From NCBI RefSeq assembly GCF_950023065.1, contig NC_088679.1:68882001-68946000 (forward strand): 64,000 nucleotides of DNA. Reading direction: 5' to 3'. This DNA is from Planococcus citri (Eukaryota > Arthropoda > Insecta > Hemiptera > Pseudococcidae). Numbering within the stretch: position 1 is the first letter of the stretch; each line of letters starts with the position of its first letter. This document shows positions 12,122 through 22,675 of this stretch, piece by piece. The notes beneath the pieces were generated by a model that was given only the letters and a program-made list of their open reading frames with translations, was not told where the DNA came from and ran no database searches. The translations under genes and the position numbers were made by a program.

Positions 12122-12364
12122 AAAACAATCCAAACAAAATCAGAAATAACATGAAAATAATATAGGTATATCACATTCACTTCACAGTCACAAATTTGAC
12201 AAGAGGAATAATGAATAAAAATACATTGATGAGAATAAAAAGAATAAAAAAATCGTCAATTCTGACTAAGTGACTAAGTTAATCATTTCTAATAATAAAC
12301 TCTTATAGGCAAACTTTCAAAAACATATATGTAAGTAACAGTAACACACTTGGTAGGAATAAAA

Positions 12365-12685
12365 ACAATGAAAAAGTCATCAGAGATCAGAGAACTTACA
12401 CATAGGCGAACTTGAAAAAAAAATGCATAAGTAACTCCAGTTCTTCCTGTTCGGCGGAGTTCATGAACTCATACAAAGCAGTCTTAGCATCTAAACCCAT
12501 ATAAATTTTGGATTTTCATCAAACTACATACAATGATTTCACTTTTACAGTAATTCCCTTTACCTAAGACTTCGTTTATTACTTATCTCTGTTGTTTTAC
12601 TTCTTTTACATTTTATCTAAGCCAGCTGCAACTTTTGAGTCAGGAAAGATTTTTTTACAAAAAGGTTGAAAAATAGAGCAAAAAT
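12365..12685 (-). pseudogene. hAT transposase remnant, internally deleted copy
   Basis: Blocks here match the longer copy at 18148-19085: AACAATGAAAAAGTCATCAG at the left, CTGTTCGGCGGAGTTCATGA in the middle and AAGCCAGCTGCAACTTTTGA at the right. The intervening hAT sequence found in the longer copy is missing. On the minus strand the middle block reads as part of the hAT segment YEFMNSAEQEEL. It is too short to be functional and gives a deletion derivative of the same element. Confidence 0.6.
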
Positions 12686-12799
12686 GTGTAAAAAAAATTT
12701 TTTTTGTTGAAAACTCACAGAGAAATTTTTTTCGGATCGTTTTCGATAACGCTGCCTGTCGAGGTCGTCGACGCAACCAACTCAGGAACAACTTTTCGA

Positions 12800-13245
12800 T
12801 CACTGGATGGATGTGTCGAAATTGGACACGTGGTGCGTAAGATGTTTTGGGTAGCGTAGCTTTAACGAATAGAATTCACGTAATCGGTTCATAAAATCGG
12901 CTGGCTTATAGTAATCAAAAACTTGTAGGTATTTGGCCAAATCAGCTGATTGTAGTCCGGAGCAGACAGCTGCCTTCGATTCGCGTACAGAGGCACCCAC
13001 ATCCTTCGCGAGACGTAACTTCGCAAGGATATATTCGCGAGGCGTTTCCTTGTCCCTCTGTATCCGCGTTTGGAACCTCTCCCACCTACCGATTACACTT
13101 TTCTCATCACCCACGAAACTTTCATTAAACAATTTTTGAAAGTTTTGCCAGGTTGAAATTTTGTCGGCATTTAATAGGTTCCACTCCCTACCTGCATTCG
13201 TTAGGAGTCGCCTAGCGGTGTCTTATTTGTCTTGACAAAAATCAA
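12800..13245 (-). pseudogene. LTR-retrotransposon Gag fragment
   Basis: The minus-strand frame shows a Gag-type helical core: GREWNLLNADKISTWQNF, then a stretch with RWERFQTRIQRDKETPREY and AKLRLAKDVGASV, and LQSADLAKYLQVF. In the retrotransposon Gag family this region packs element RNA into particles. The frame extends upstream of the first methionine (13132) as far as a TAA near 13243, just before DTARRLL, so an in-frame stop marks decay. No zinc knuckle, protease or polymerase is attached. The exact clade (Ty3 or BEL-like) is uncertain. Confidence 0.6.
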
Positions 13246-13386
13246 AAAAAAAAAAAGTAAATATTAAAAAAAAATCAACATAAATTAATCGCTAATGGAG
13301 CGAAATTAAGGAACAATCTACTAGACTTTTACAGTTTACTTCATAAGGTGTTAGAATGGAGAAGAAAAATTTTAAATAATGAAAAT

Positions 13387-13744
13387 TCATTTGTTTTCTT
13401 TTTCTTTCTTCTCATTGCACGGCTTAGTTCTCTTCAATATAATTTTAACCGCGTCCTTATAGATTTCAGAATCGTTATACAAAGCATTCCAAAATACTTC
13501 ATTTTTGCGACACTGTTTTGTAGCACCATCCATTCCGTGGGTGATAAAATTCCTTTGGCAGAATGGCTTTAAAGGTGGCAAATTGATGCCCAGGCACCGA
13601 CAAATGAAGAAAATTGACCAACGATATAACTGATAGAACAAATCTATCAGTTGTATGCGATCTAGTATCGCACTTGTTTCCACATACCAGAGGGAATTTA
13701 CAAACGTACCCATGGTTATAGTTCTGGCGTCAGTCACCACTTGA
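13387..13744 (-). CDS. TRPA-like channel, C-terminal exon (putative)
   Basis: This is proposed as the exon that follows transmembrane segment S6 of a TRPA-type cation channel. The frame begins near 13744 with QVVTDARTITMGTF and continues through LWYVETSAILDRIQLI. That resembles the stretch after S6, where TRPA proteins have a short helix leading into a cytoplasmic tail. It then passes a Cys-containing segment (FFICRCLGINLPPLKPF) to a lysine-rich end, KRTKPCNEKKEKENK. I place an acceptor after GTAAG at 13745, which keeps phase with a donor at 14724 in the upstream exon. That pairing is inference, and the acceptor is weak. The open frame extends further upstream to 13854, probably into the intron. 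Gag debris follows downstream. Confidence 0.45.
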
Positions 13745-14724
13745 CTTACAAGCACCATGGGTATCACGACCATTAATGTGGTGTAGGAATTAGGAAATAA
13801 GGAGATTTTTGAACTAGGGAAAACTAATGAGAAAATAGGTATATGAAAATTCACGATTAGGAATAATTGGGATGGGTTTTGGATTAGGATAAGACAAACC
13901 TACCTAACCACATAATACAAAAATGCTCTAAATTTTATAAAACTCACGAAGATATGTTTCAATCAATACTTTACCAAAGAGAAGGGATTTTATATATACA
14001 AAGTAGGTATAACCTACATCAAATACAATCATTGTTGGAACGTATCCCAGTGTTGAATTAATTCGAAAAGTAATTAGATAAATTACACACATTTCTAAAC
14101 ATTGAAAAATCAAGTTGAAATAGATGGAAAACTTCTAAATCTATACCTAGATTATTTTATTAGAATCACTGTTACGAATCCATACCTGGATTATATTGTA
14201 GAAGTCTACTTGCTAAACTACTAACCTAATCATTACCTTGATCATTTTATTATAGTTTCGGACGAAGTCTTTTCATAGACTATCTCTGAGTCCTGACTAT
14301 GAGAGAAAGAACCTAAATGCTGACCAACATATTCGGCTTGAGGAATTACCTCAGCCTAGCAGGTAACTCGATCAAGGAAACTTACTCCATTTGAATTATC
14401 GTCCAATTGTCATTAAGAAGAATTCATTACAACACAAATAACACTCGCGTAACCGGAGAAATTATATCATGTTTAATTGTTTCAATATTTACAAAAATAA
14501 CTCGAATATTGCCATGTAATGACAAGAAAATTTTATATAAAGAAAAAGATTACGAACGCTCGTTCATTACTCGAGAATAAAAATCATACTGAAGAATAGG
14601 TACAAAGTACCTATCGTCCTAAGCACTCGAGTTTCCCACCATAGATTTTAACCTTGAAAAAGGCTCATTGAATTTATGTGTATAGTTTTGCCTAACTATT
14701 TCTATTTAGGATCATCTATACCAC
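13745..14724 (-). other. Putative intron of the TRPA-like gene
   Basis: About 980 bp lie between the two putative channel exons. The proposed donor is GTGGTA (14724 downward). No coding motif is seen inside. The splice limits are guesses based on reading frame and family order. Confidence 0.3.
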
Positions 14725-15291
14725 ATTAAGCTGCCCATGATGAAACCTACAGCAACATAGAACACCAAAAGTAGGCCGTGGCCAAACGGTGTATTGGGAG
14801 ATGACAAGAACGGTCTAAACTGTGGATCACCTTTTATCATTAAGAGGGCAGTTTCGAAGTAATATGACGGGTGGGGATTGCTGATAAATTCCTTAAGTTT
14901 GGTAACGTAATTATATGCCGTGTTGAAAAAAACAAGAAAACCGGTGGCTAAAAATAAAATTAGCACAATAAATTGTGACAAAATTTGCCACTCGCTGGTG
15001 ATAAACACTTTAACAATTTCAATCCCTATTGCGTAAGTATTTTGGAGCTTGACCAATAATTAAGCAGAACTCCACGGAGAATCCAATGAGTACCACTGCT
15101 AAAAATTTAAAGTCGACATCACAATCCTGTAGATATATGAAGGAAATTACGACGCAGAACCACATCAACTGTGAAATTATGCCCATAAATTTAGATTTAA
15201 AAGATTTCCGGGAAAAACAGTGACGATGGAAGTCCAAAACAAACATTAAAATCCGAATAATTATCAATATTATTTTAAATATCGAATTCAT
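14725..15291 (-). pseudogene. TRPA-like cation channel, transmembrane exon with frameshift
   Basis: The minus-strand reading shows hydrophobic segments in the order of a TRP pore region. The first frame (15291 to about 15040) gives S2/S3-like FKSKFMGIISQLMW and S4-like AVVLIGFSVEFCLIIGQAPK. The second frame (from about 15045 down) continues TYAIGIEIVKVF, then the S5-like segment FIVLILFLATGFLVFF, a pore loop with ALLMIKGDPQF, and the S6-like segment LLLVFYVAVGFIMGSL. In TRPA channels an APKxGxY-type S4-S5 linker and a G-D/E filter occupy these places. The two frames differ by one register near 15040, which means a frameshift mutation or an assembly error. A polypyrimidine tract with AAAG sits just before 15291 and could be an acceptor. 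The N-terminal ankyrin repeats expected of TRPA were not found. Confidence 0.5.
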
Positions 15292-15665
15292 CTTTAAGAT
15301 GAAAAAAAAAATTGAAATAAAATAACTTATTCATCGAGAATGTCAATTCTATAGGTATTATGGAATACCTAGATCTTGAAATTTTCATATATTGTAATCC
15401 TGAATAAATTAAATAAATGTCAAAACTATATTAGGAACGTTTATTATTCATACTTACACAAATAAACCAACAAATTTTCACTTTGATTCCTGTAAAAAAT
15501 TATAATTAAAAATATGTATTTGTAATTGAAAACGTAAAAACATTCAATAATTGATGAACACTTGATAGAAAAAATAAAACATCGTAATTAAGGATCCACA
15601 TTTATACAGGGTGATTTGGATGAGACTTTGTAAAGATAATATAGGTTTATGCACCCCTGATGAGA
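15292..15665. other. Non-coding DNA between channel exon and LTR
   Basis: AT-rich with nothing recognised. It may be an upstream intron of the TRPA-like gene, since a pyrimidine-rich tract (minus strand) leads up to 15291. Confidence 0.3.
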
Positions 15666-16139
15666 TGTACTGTCTTACCCCGGCTTGAGTAATTATATCA
15701 CCTTTATATGAAATAAGACGAGAACGCGTTGCTTTACGAATTGTTTATTCGTTACGTTACAAACACGAATTGATATTACAATACAATTGCCTCCTTCGGC
15801 GGAAATATTATAATACACGATACATAAAAGTTATACACAGAAATAATAAGATATTAAACTCATTACACAGTACAAGAAATATAAAATAAAACACATAAGA
15901 AAAGGAGATAAAATCACTACACATGGACGACACCACGACGTCCTTAAACTCACTACACCAAAATGATATAAACTCGCGACACTGACCATGCTCTACACAA
16001 TAGTACGAACATAATGACGGCCGCGGCGCCGAGCTCCAGCCAAGTAGGTCCAGTACTCGACGCTTTCCAGTGTTACCACCACAAGGGTGGTAACTGTCCC
16101 TAATATCCCTTAACAGGACCGCCATATATCCCTCTCACA
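15666..16139 (-). mobile_element. Probable solo LTR
   Basis: The 474-bp block has TG...CA ends: TGTACTGTCTTACC at 15666 and TCCCTCTCACA ending at 16139. On the minus strand it starts TGTGAGAGGGATATATGG, is GC-rich at first, and has a polyadenylation signal AATAAA (15744-15749) about 80 bp before its end. That order suits an LTR transcribed leftward. No polymerase gene adjoins it. The flanks (ATGAGA left, ACTTG right) show no target duplication, so the call rests on composition and ends. The 105-codon frame inside it is taken to be fortuitous. Confidence 0.5.
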
Positions 16140-16898
16140 ACTTGAAAAATTAAAACCCCCATATATTCTACTCGTCGAATTAAGAAAAAATTTCCTTTGT
16201 AAAAATTTTGGAAAAACCATCCCTTAATGAGATATTTGAAATTAAATTTGTGTAAAATATGGCAACACCGCATTTACATTTCGCCTATGTGTTACGCATT
16301 GTTACATGTCTCAAATCAGAGTGTTATCAAAAAGTGTTCCATAGTTACGCTCTCCTACTTTGATTTGAAGTGCAATCATTTGCCAACCAGCAATTTCTAT
16401 TGTTTTTAGAAAACGAAAGCATCCGGGTGTAGATTTAGTCGCTGGTAATTTACCGTGACAAATTTTGCGATGTTGCCAAAGTGAGCATATTGATTGAGAT
16501 AAATCATGTTTTATTGAGGAATAGTGTTTTTTTACAAGTATTTAAAATTTGAAAATTGAGTCCAGGAAACCTTCAAAGTCATTTGTTTTCAAAAAATTAT
16601 AGAGTTTGTCAAAATTAAAAAATTTAATTATTCAGCATCCAATGGACCAAAATAGAGAAAATAAAGTTTAGTGAGTGTTGAATGAGAATAAGTACTACCG
16701 CATTAATTAATAAAATTCAAAATAAATTAACTTCAAGTTTTGATTGTTAAAACGCAATAACGCAATTAGACAATCTTTGAAATGAGTAATTATCGCTTAG
16801 ATTTAGATTTAGAAAACAATTTTACGAATTATGCTTATTTGATTTTAGCACGATACAGTTTTCAAAATTTTGATCACTGAGATTATGAACTGCTCTTG
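16140..16898. other. AT-rich non-coding stretch
   Basis: No gene or clear repeat is recognised. A 60-codon plus-strand frame at 16227-16409 has no motif. Confidence 0.4.
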
Positions 16899-17195
16899 TT
16901 AACAATAGTAGGTACTAATACGAAAGAGCCTTTCTACTGACGCACTAGCTACTAAGGGAGTGTTGTATTTTAAAAATATACGTTTCAAAAAACCGAATTC
17001 ATTAATCGAATTCACATTTTCGGATACAGGTTTCTCCAGATGAAGTTCTTCAGAACGATAATGAGTATGGATGTTTTTGTGTAATGATTCGAAATTTGAT
17101 TCGATAATTGGTTTTATTCTCACGAATCATGAACCATGATTCAAACGAATCACGAATCATTTTCCAGAAAATGATTCGAATCACGCACAACCCTG
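16899..17195 (-). pseudogene. hAT transposase C-terminus with element terminus
   Basis: The minus-strand frame at 16899-17123 contains FLKYNTPLVASASVERLF, the C-terminal dimerisation signature of hAT transposases, which act as DNA cut-and-paste enzymes. It ends early at STYYC, so the last part of the domain is gone. Close upstream on the same strand, 17195 starts CAGGGTTGTGCGTGATTCG, which looks like a hAT terminal inverted repeat. Next to it is a perfect 12-bp-arm palindrome (CGAATCATTTTC and complement, 17153-17178). The missing catalytic region suggests an internally deleted copy. Confidence 0.7.
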
Positions 17196-17602
17196 GTTTC
17201 AACAATACCAACCAGCGCATTTACTTTCGTTTTCAGGGTTTCGTTGTCATCTATGTTTCGCTCTAACATCGTTTCGTTTTCTCCTGGTTCTAAGGCTGCA
17301 TACTTCATAAGCTTCCAATGTGTCAACAGGAGACAAACTTCGAATCACAGCATGAATGTGCTTACAAATATCATTAGAAATGATCGTGAAATCTGCACGC
17401 ATTCGCAATGAAACATGTGGAAACAAATGTTGCATTGAATACAAAAAAGTTTGCATACAGCTTCCATACTGTCTGTGCACGTATGCATCTTCGATTTTTC
17501 AAACTTCATAACGAATATCTTTTGATGATGAAAATGGAACTTACCACACGTTATCAGCGAGTTTTGATACATATTTCAAGTGTTGTATTTGGAAAATTTT
17601 TC
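17196..17602. other. Non-coding DNA between hAT remnants
   Basis: Short overlapping frames on both strands (17247-17572 minus, 17408-17611 plus) have no recognisable motif. I see nothing else here. Confidence 0.35.
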
Positions 17603-17898
17603 GGGCTTTAGGCCAGGGCTTTGTAGGTTACAGTTTTTAAGGTTTTGGGGCCTGAACATTGGGGCTTCAAGGAAATAATCGGGGCTTTTTCAGGTTTTGG
17701 GTCCTGGTCCTGGGCCGGGCCTCATCCCTGGAGAATTCAAATTAAAAAAAAAAAAAACTAAACAACAATTTCTTATAATAATATGAATAGGTAAGTTACC
17801 AACTATTATTCATTACGAGTAATTAACTGATAATCGAATAACATTTATTCACATTCCAACATTTCTGTGGTGACAAATTTGAAATTCTGTACACAATT
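17603..17898. repeat. ~290-bp repeat, copy 2
   Basis: Second copy of the repeat at 11830-12121, sharing CCAGGGCTTTGTAGGTTACA and GGGCCGGGCCTCATCCCTGG. The same flank (GAGAATTCAAATT) follows in both copies, so the duplicated unit is larger than a bare transposon end. Confidence 0.75.
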
Positions 17899-17949
17899 TT
17901 CTGTTACATTTTGAAAAAATCCAATTTAAATAGATTGAGGAATATATCG

Positions 17950-19240
17950 ATGAGCAAAAATAGTCTGCGCAAGTCACATAGTACCTAAACCTCTTATATT
18001 ATTTGGGCATTTTAATACTTATGGTGAGACCAGCCCACGGTGGAATTCGCAGTTGCTGAAGTTGATAATTCAGCCGTCTTGCGCAATTTTTCGATTTTCA
18101 CACTGCAATTTTGAAAAATTTAGTAAAAAGTTGAAAAATCGCTTCAGAACAATGAAAAAGTCATCAGAGATCAGAGAACTTACACATAGGCAAACTTGAA
18201 AAAAAAAATGCATAAGTAACTACATATAGGTTTTCTTGCTTTTCACAATTCTTTGGCTTCGATTGGTGCCGTTTTTTTATGAGGAAAAAAATGTATTCAT
18301 AACTTTTTCAGATAGATGGAATTGAACACAATCAGTAATACCCAGCTTTACAGTGCATCAACGAGCACACTGTACGAGTACTTGTATCTAAATTATTACG
18401 CTTGACAGTTTTAATATCTTTCAACTGAGAAAACAATTGCTCTACAGCTGCGTTTGAATACAGCAAAATAAGAAGGGAACAACTTTTTTCCTGCTACATT
18501 CGTGAGGTGGAAAATGTTTTTCCAGAACACCTCCGATGTCGCTAGGTATGTCCAAATCAATGTCCACTTTGTCAAAGTTGAGTAAACAAAAGTCTCTATA
18601 TTCAATATTTACCTTATTGATATCAACATAGCCATTCTTCAAAGCAGGAAAATAATTTATAATAGGTACCTACCAAACTTTTAACAGTAAAAGATGCTGC
18701 AGTTCCTGGATTCAGAATTTCCAAATGTTTGTACATTGGGTCAGTAAAAGGAAGCGCTGTTTTATTTGGGTTACCATTTCAAATGTAAAAATCCTGGCAA
18801 GTCTGATAAAATTTATCCAGTTCTTCCTGTTCGGCGGAGTTCATGAACTCATACATAGCAGTCTTAGCATCTAAACCCATATAAATTTCATTTTTGGGAA
18901 CGTACCAATCTTTATTGAAATGATTCAACGAAAAAATATCAAAAAATTGAAATAATTATTTACTGAACATTGGATTTTCATCAAACTACATGCTTGATTG
19001 CACTTCTAGATTTTATCTAAGCCAGCTGCAACTTTTGAGTCAGGAAAGATTTTCTTACAAAGAGGTTGAAAAATAGAGCAAAAAGTTGAAAAATCGCTCC
19101 AGCTGAAAATTTCACCGTGGGCTAGTCTCGCCATATGTATTAAAATGCTAAAATAATATACATAAGAGGAGAGCCGAGAGGTTTAGGTGCGGTGTACCTA
19201 CCTCCTGGGCCGATCATTTTTGCACAATTTTTCAAATAAG
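17950..19240 (-). pseudogene. hAT transposase remnant inside inverted termini
   Basis: Minus-strand reading, in broken frames, gives DWYVPKNEIYMGLDAKT and YEFMNSAEQEELDKFYQT (about 18905-18785). Then come FTDPMYKHLEILNPGTA, VDIDLDIPSDIGGV, and finally YSNAAVEQLFSQLKDIKTV (about 18462-18400). The last piece is the hAT C-terminal dimerisation motif. Frameshifts and stops separate the pieces. The outer sequences are inverted to one another: 17955-18149 and 19090-19240 share ACCTAAACCTC, GCATTTTAATAC(T/A)TATGG and TAG/CAGCCCACGGTG in opposite orientation. This marks the ends of a DNA element or of a fold-back structure containing it. An internally deleted relative lies at 12365-12685. Confidence 0.7.
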
Positions 19241-19474
19241 AATTAACATCTAACTGATTTTCTGTGCACGTGGCGTTTGTCTCACTTCAATACCAACCTC
19301 CTCAATTATTTCTAGAATTCGAAATTTTAGAATTGGGTATAATAATCGATACACTTATTTACTTCCAGCAGGTAACGACCATTGATTTTAAATCAGTGGT
19401 AACGACTTAGGTCGCTCTAGTTGGACTGAATTATTCTCAACTGCATAAGTAACAAAGGTGTCATTTATTCAATT
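19241..19474. other. Short non-coding spacer
   Basis: Separates the hAT remnant from a possible gene end. Nothing is recognised apart from the AATAAA-type signal at 19464-19469 (minus strand), which belongs to the next entry. Confidence 0.3.
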
Positions 19475-19821
19475 TCACTCATTTTCTCTCCTCAGAAAGG
19501 ATGCTGTTGATGTGTTGAGAAAAATTTCCCTTGTATTTCCATTGGAAATTTTTCTGATCCTCAATAGAAACTTTTTCAGACTGTTGTTCTTATTTCCAAA
19601 TTTTTCACGTTGTGTTTTCAGCTCGGAAAAAATGTCATTTAGACACTTTTCAGCATCATTAACTCCTGTACAAACATAACTAAAAAAATCATGAGCCCAA
19701 TTAATTTTGATCGATTTTCTTCGTAGTTTCAAAAAACAAACCATAAGAATTGAGAAATATGAATATTACTTACGAATTACGATATACTTCGATGATTTGG
19801 GTTAACTCGCTGTCTAAAATT
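19475..19821 (-). CDS. Tentative two-exon gene end of unknown function
   Basis: I do not recognise the protein. On the minus strand, TTTCTGCAG ends at 19822 and looks like a good acceptor. The 48-bp exon (19821-19774) then reads ILDSELTQIIEVYRN and ends at a strong donor, GTAAGT (19773). A 94-bp candidate intron ends in TTTTTTTAG. The next exon (19679-19475) continues in phase as YVCTGVNDAEKCLNDIFSEL and later SLKKFLLRIRKISNG, closing with a stop at 19475-19477. AATAAA follows within 15 bp (19464-19469). Charge distribution and splice phase look coding. No upstream exon was found, so this could be chance or an old transposon exon. Confidence 0.3.
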
Positions 19822-21461
19822 CTGCAGAAATACAGCTAAACCCATAGGTACAACTTGAATACAAATAACTTTTTACAAATAACACGATCACTCAACACAA
19901 TAAATGTATTTCACCATGTTAATCTATTTTTATAACCGCCATACCATACCTTTAGGTACGCCATTTTGTAGGTGCCAAATGGTCTGCATGGATGCGTATT
20001 ACGCTCAGTAAGTTGTTTGATCACGTGACTGGAGCTATTCTCGTGATAATGATTGCAAGGAAACTGGGGTGAGTTCACTTTGCATGTAGAAGTCGGGTAT
20101 ACTCAATTTTTTTAGGTATAAACAAAGCATATTAGCCAATCAGATTTTTTCGTTCTTTGACAAAAAAATTGAACAACTTGGATAATTTCTCACACAGCCT
20201 ATAACCAATGTATTGATATGATCCCCTCTATATCTCAAGTAATGGTAGCGAACCTGATGAGCGTGAAAGTAATCAACAACTAGCATCCTCACAAACGTAT
20301 TCCATTGGTTGATTTCTATATTTATACTTGGCAACATCACAGAAATGCACTTTCCTTAATTCAAGTAAGGAGAATTTTTAGCATACCGAAGTAAGGAATC
20401 TTGAATGTAAGCAAAATTTTAGCATACCGTTTTCCTTAAGATTTTCTTTACCGGAAAGGTACCTTAGATCTAAGGAACGCCTTAAGGTAATTTCTTGCAT
20501 ACGGCCCTCATAGTTCAACGTCTCTTACAACGAAAAGCGATGACAAATACTTCAAAACAGCGTACATCTTAGCTGTCGTGCGCCTGCAGAAAGACATTCA
20601 TCAACGGCAATTTGATGTCGTTGATAGACCTTGATTCGAAAATAAGATTTGAATAAAAAACGAGAAAAAATACTTACCTCTGCGGATACTACAGATCTCG
20701 ACTTTCTGACGCAAAACTTAACCATTGTGTAAAAACGCTTGATCGTTTTGAGTGAGCTCAAATTGAAGATCATGAAACAGATGTGTAAATAATGTAAAGG
20801 CAACTAAAAATGCTAACCACCAGCGTATTTCAAAAACATGATAGTCGAAAAATAAATAAATGAAATGTGAATTTATATCGCCTAGAGAGCTTTTTTCCAT
20901 AAATCGAAAAATCACGCAGGCAATCCTGAAACCATTATTTTTTTGCAATACTCTTCTCGAACCTGAAAAATTCAAAACGTAGTAATTACCTATTATGGTG
21001 ATTTCTGATGCCAATACATTGCTGTTGTTTGAATGAGATTTTCAGACAGGTCGTGGAATGGATTACTGAGTCGGAAATCAAGCATAAAAATCCAATTTAG
21101 CCAATGAAAAATCGACAATGGATAGTTTTGGTTTTCACCTGATGAATATTTTTTCATGGCTGAGATTTAGATTAGATTTCATGTCTGATTTTCAACTGAG
21201 TAATTGACTCTGTACGTGTTGAAAGACAATCTCAAACAAACAACAGCAAAGTGCTGGTCTCAGAAATCACCAGATAAGTTACCATTTTCTTTTGTAGGTA
21301 AATTTTCATTTCTGAATAATTGAATTAGCTATCAAAAGGAGAAAAGCTCTCTTGGCGACATAACTTCACATTTCACTTATTCATTTTTCACCAAATGCCC
21401 TTTCCAAGTTCTCTGCCTCTCTGGATATTGGTAACCTGGAAAAATACAGATTACCCTTTTT
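19822..21461. other. Non-coding stretch with possible upstream sequence
   Basis: No supported gene. Near 20340-20515 there is a block rich in AAGGAA/TTCCTTAA and GCATAC motifs that may be a small degenerate element. Minus-strand frames at 20140-20340, 20552-20803 and 20718-21014 lack recognisable domains. Confidence 0.35.
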
Positions 21462-21492
21462 AGAGTTTTTGCGCGAAGCGCGAAAAAACTCT
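21462..21492. repeat. 31-nt near-perfect palindrome
   Basis: AGAGTTTTTGCGCG pairs with CGCGAAAAAACTCT around a 3-nt centre, with one bulged A. It is followed by a TAGTCATCGTAGTCATCG trinucleotide-like tract up to about 21555. A related half-site, CGCAAAAACTCTTTTGTAAT, occurs near 22802. Confidence 0.7.
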
Positions 21493-21700
21493 ATTGTAAT
21501 CACTTTTTCATGGTAGTCATGGTAGTCAACGTAGTCATCGTAGTCATCGTCGTCATAAATCTTTTTGTAGATTTGTAAAATGCTAAGCAATATGCATTAA
21601 AAATAATTGGCTACGTTTTTTTTCTTCTAAATTCCCAATAAAATTCAAAAGCTGCTTCAACCAAGGATGAGAATTATGGTAAAATTGCTTCGGTCGAAGA

Positions 21701-22675
21701 GAGATGTTCTATGTTCACAGCACATACGGAACACGACCCTGAAGAATCACGCAATATTCGTTCTTTTTGTTCGAACGAGTGATTCGAGTCGTAATATTTG
21801 TCATATCAAATTATCAAAACAATTTTCATGACAATTTTCTATTGAATGAAGTACCTCATGAAGTACTTTATGAATTTTATTTCATTAATTTGAAGGAAGA
21901 ATAAATTGATACGAGTTCTCTGTATACCTATTACCTAATACCCAAAGAATTAACCAAGTACTTATATTATATACTTATTTTATCTCTCGCCGTCTCACCC
22001 AAGTGCTCATAATCACTCAGTTCAGTTACTTTACAAATTACGATAACCCTAAACTAAACCACAAAATAAGCACATTTCTCATAAAAGCATCGTAAACAAG
22101 TTCGTTTCGGAGTTGCCGAATGGCCACAGTATTTCGAAGATGACCCGACTCCAGAGCTTTTTATCTACCCATCTATAAAAATAATCGCAAACTACATCGC
22201 GAAATTCACCTTACAAAACAGAGTCAATACATTAGATCAAGTCGCTCTTCAGTCAAAAGTTAATAATTTGGCAGCGGACGAATCTGTGAATAATTTTAAA
22301 TTTTTAATCGTCTGTATAACACCGAAAATGATTTTCTGTTGTGTTTCATCAGACCTCACGGCAATAGAAGCTGCTGCAGAAATTTGATGATAATTATTTG
22401 AGTATGAGTATTACTCTGACTTTCGGAATATTGGAAACACGAAATCTAGTATCAATAGCTCAATACATTCCATGTAGATGAATTATATTTGCTGAATCGC
22501 TATGTAATGACTAAACTACTAAATTAGTAAATTATAATAATGCGAAAATGATAGCTGATAGCAGTGATACGTGATAGCGTTCAGACTTCAGATTTCAGAA
22601 GGTTCAGTGATCGAACATTTGAATCAATCGTTCGTTCGTCCATGTTCCGTATGTGCTGTGAACATAGCACATCTC
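21701..22675. mobile_element. 975-bp element with ~34-bp terminal inverted repeats
   Basis: The left end, GAGATGTTCTATGTTCACAG then CACATACGGAACA, is matched in reverse complement at 22642-22675 (ending ATAGCACATCTC). There are one or two mismatches in about 34 bp. No transposase frame is present. A-rich and ordinary sequence fills the interior. Target duplications are not obvious. Confidence 0.65.

Noticed and set aside
15808..16125. 105-codon frame starting MAVLLRDIRD
   Set aside because: Lies wholly inside the probable solo LTR and shows no family signature.
20240..20290. Hammerhead-like CTGATGA...GAAA core near 20252
   Set aside because: Stem II would have essentially no base pairs and no cleavage-site stems could be drawn.
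20552..21014. Possible exon ending in a strong GTAAGT donor (20677)
   Set aside because: The only frame open at the donor meets a stop before any acceptor I could place, so the exon does not hold together.
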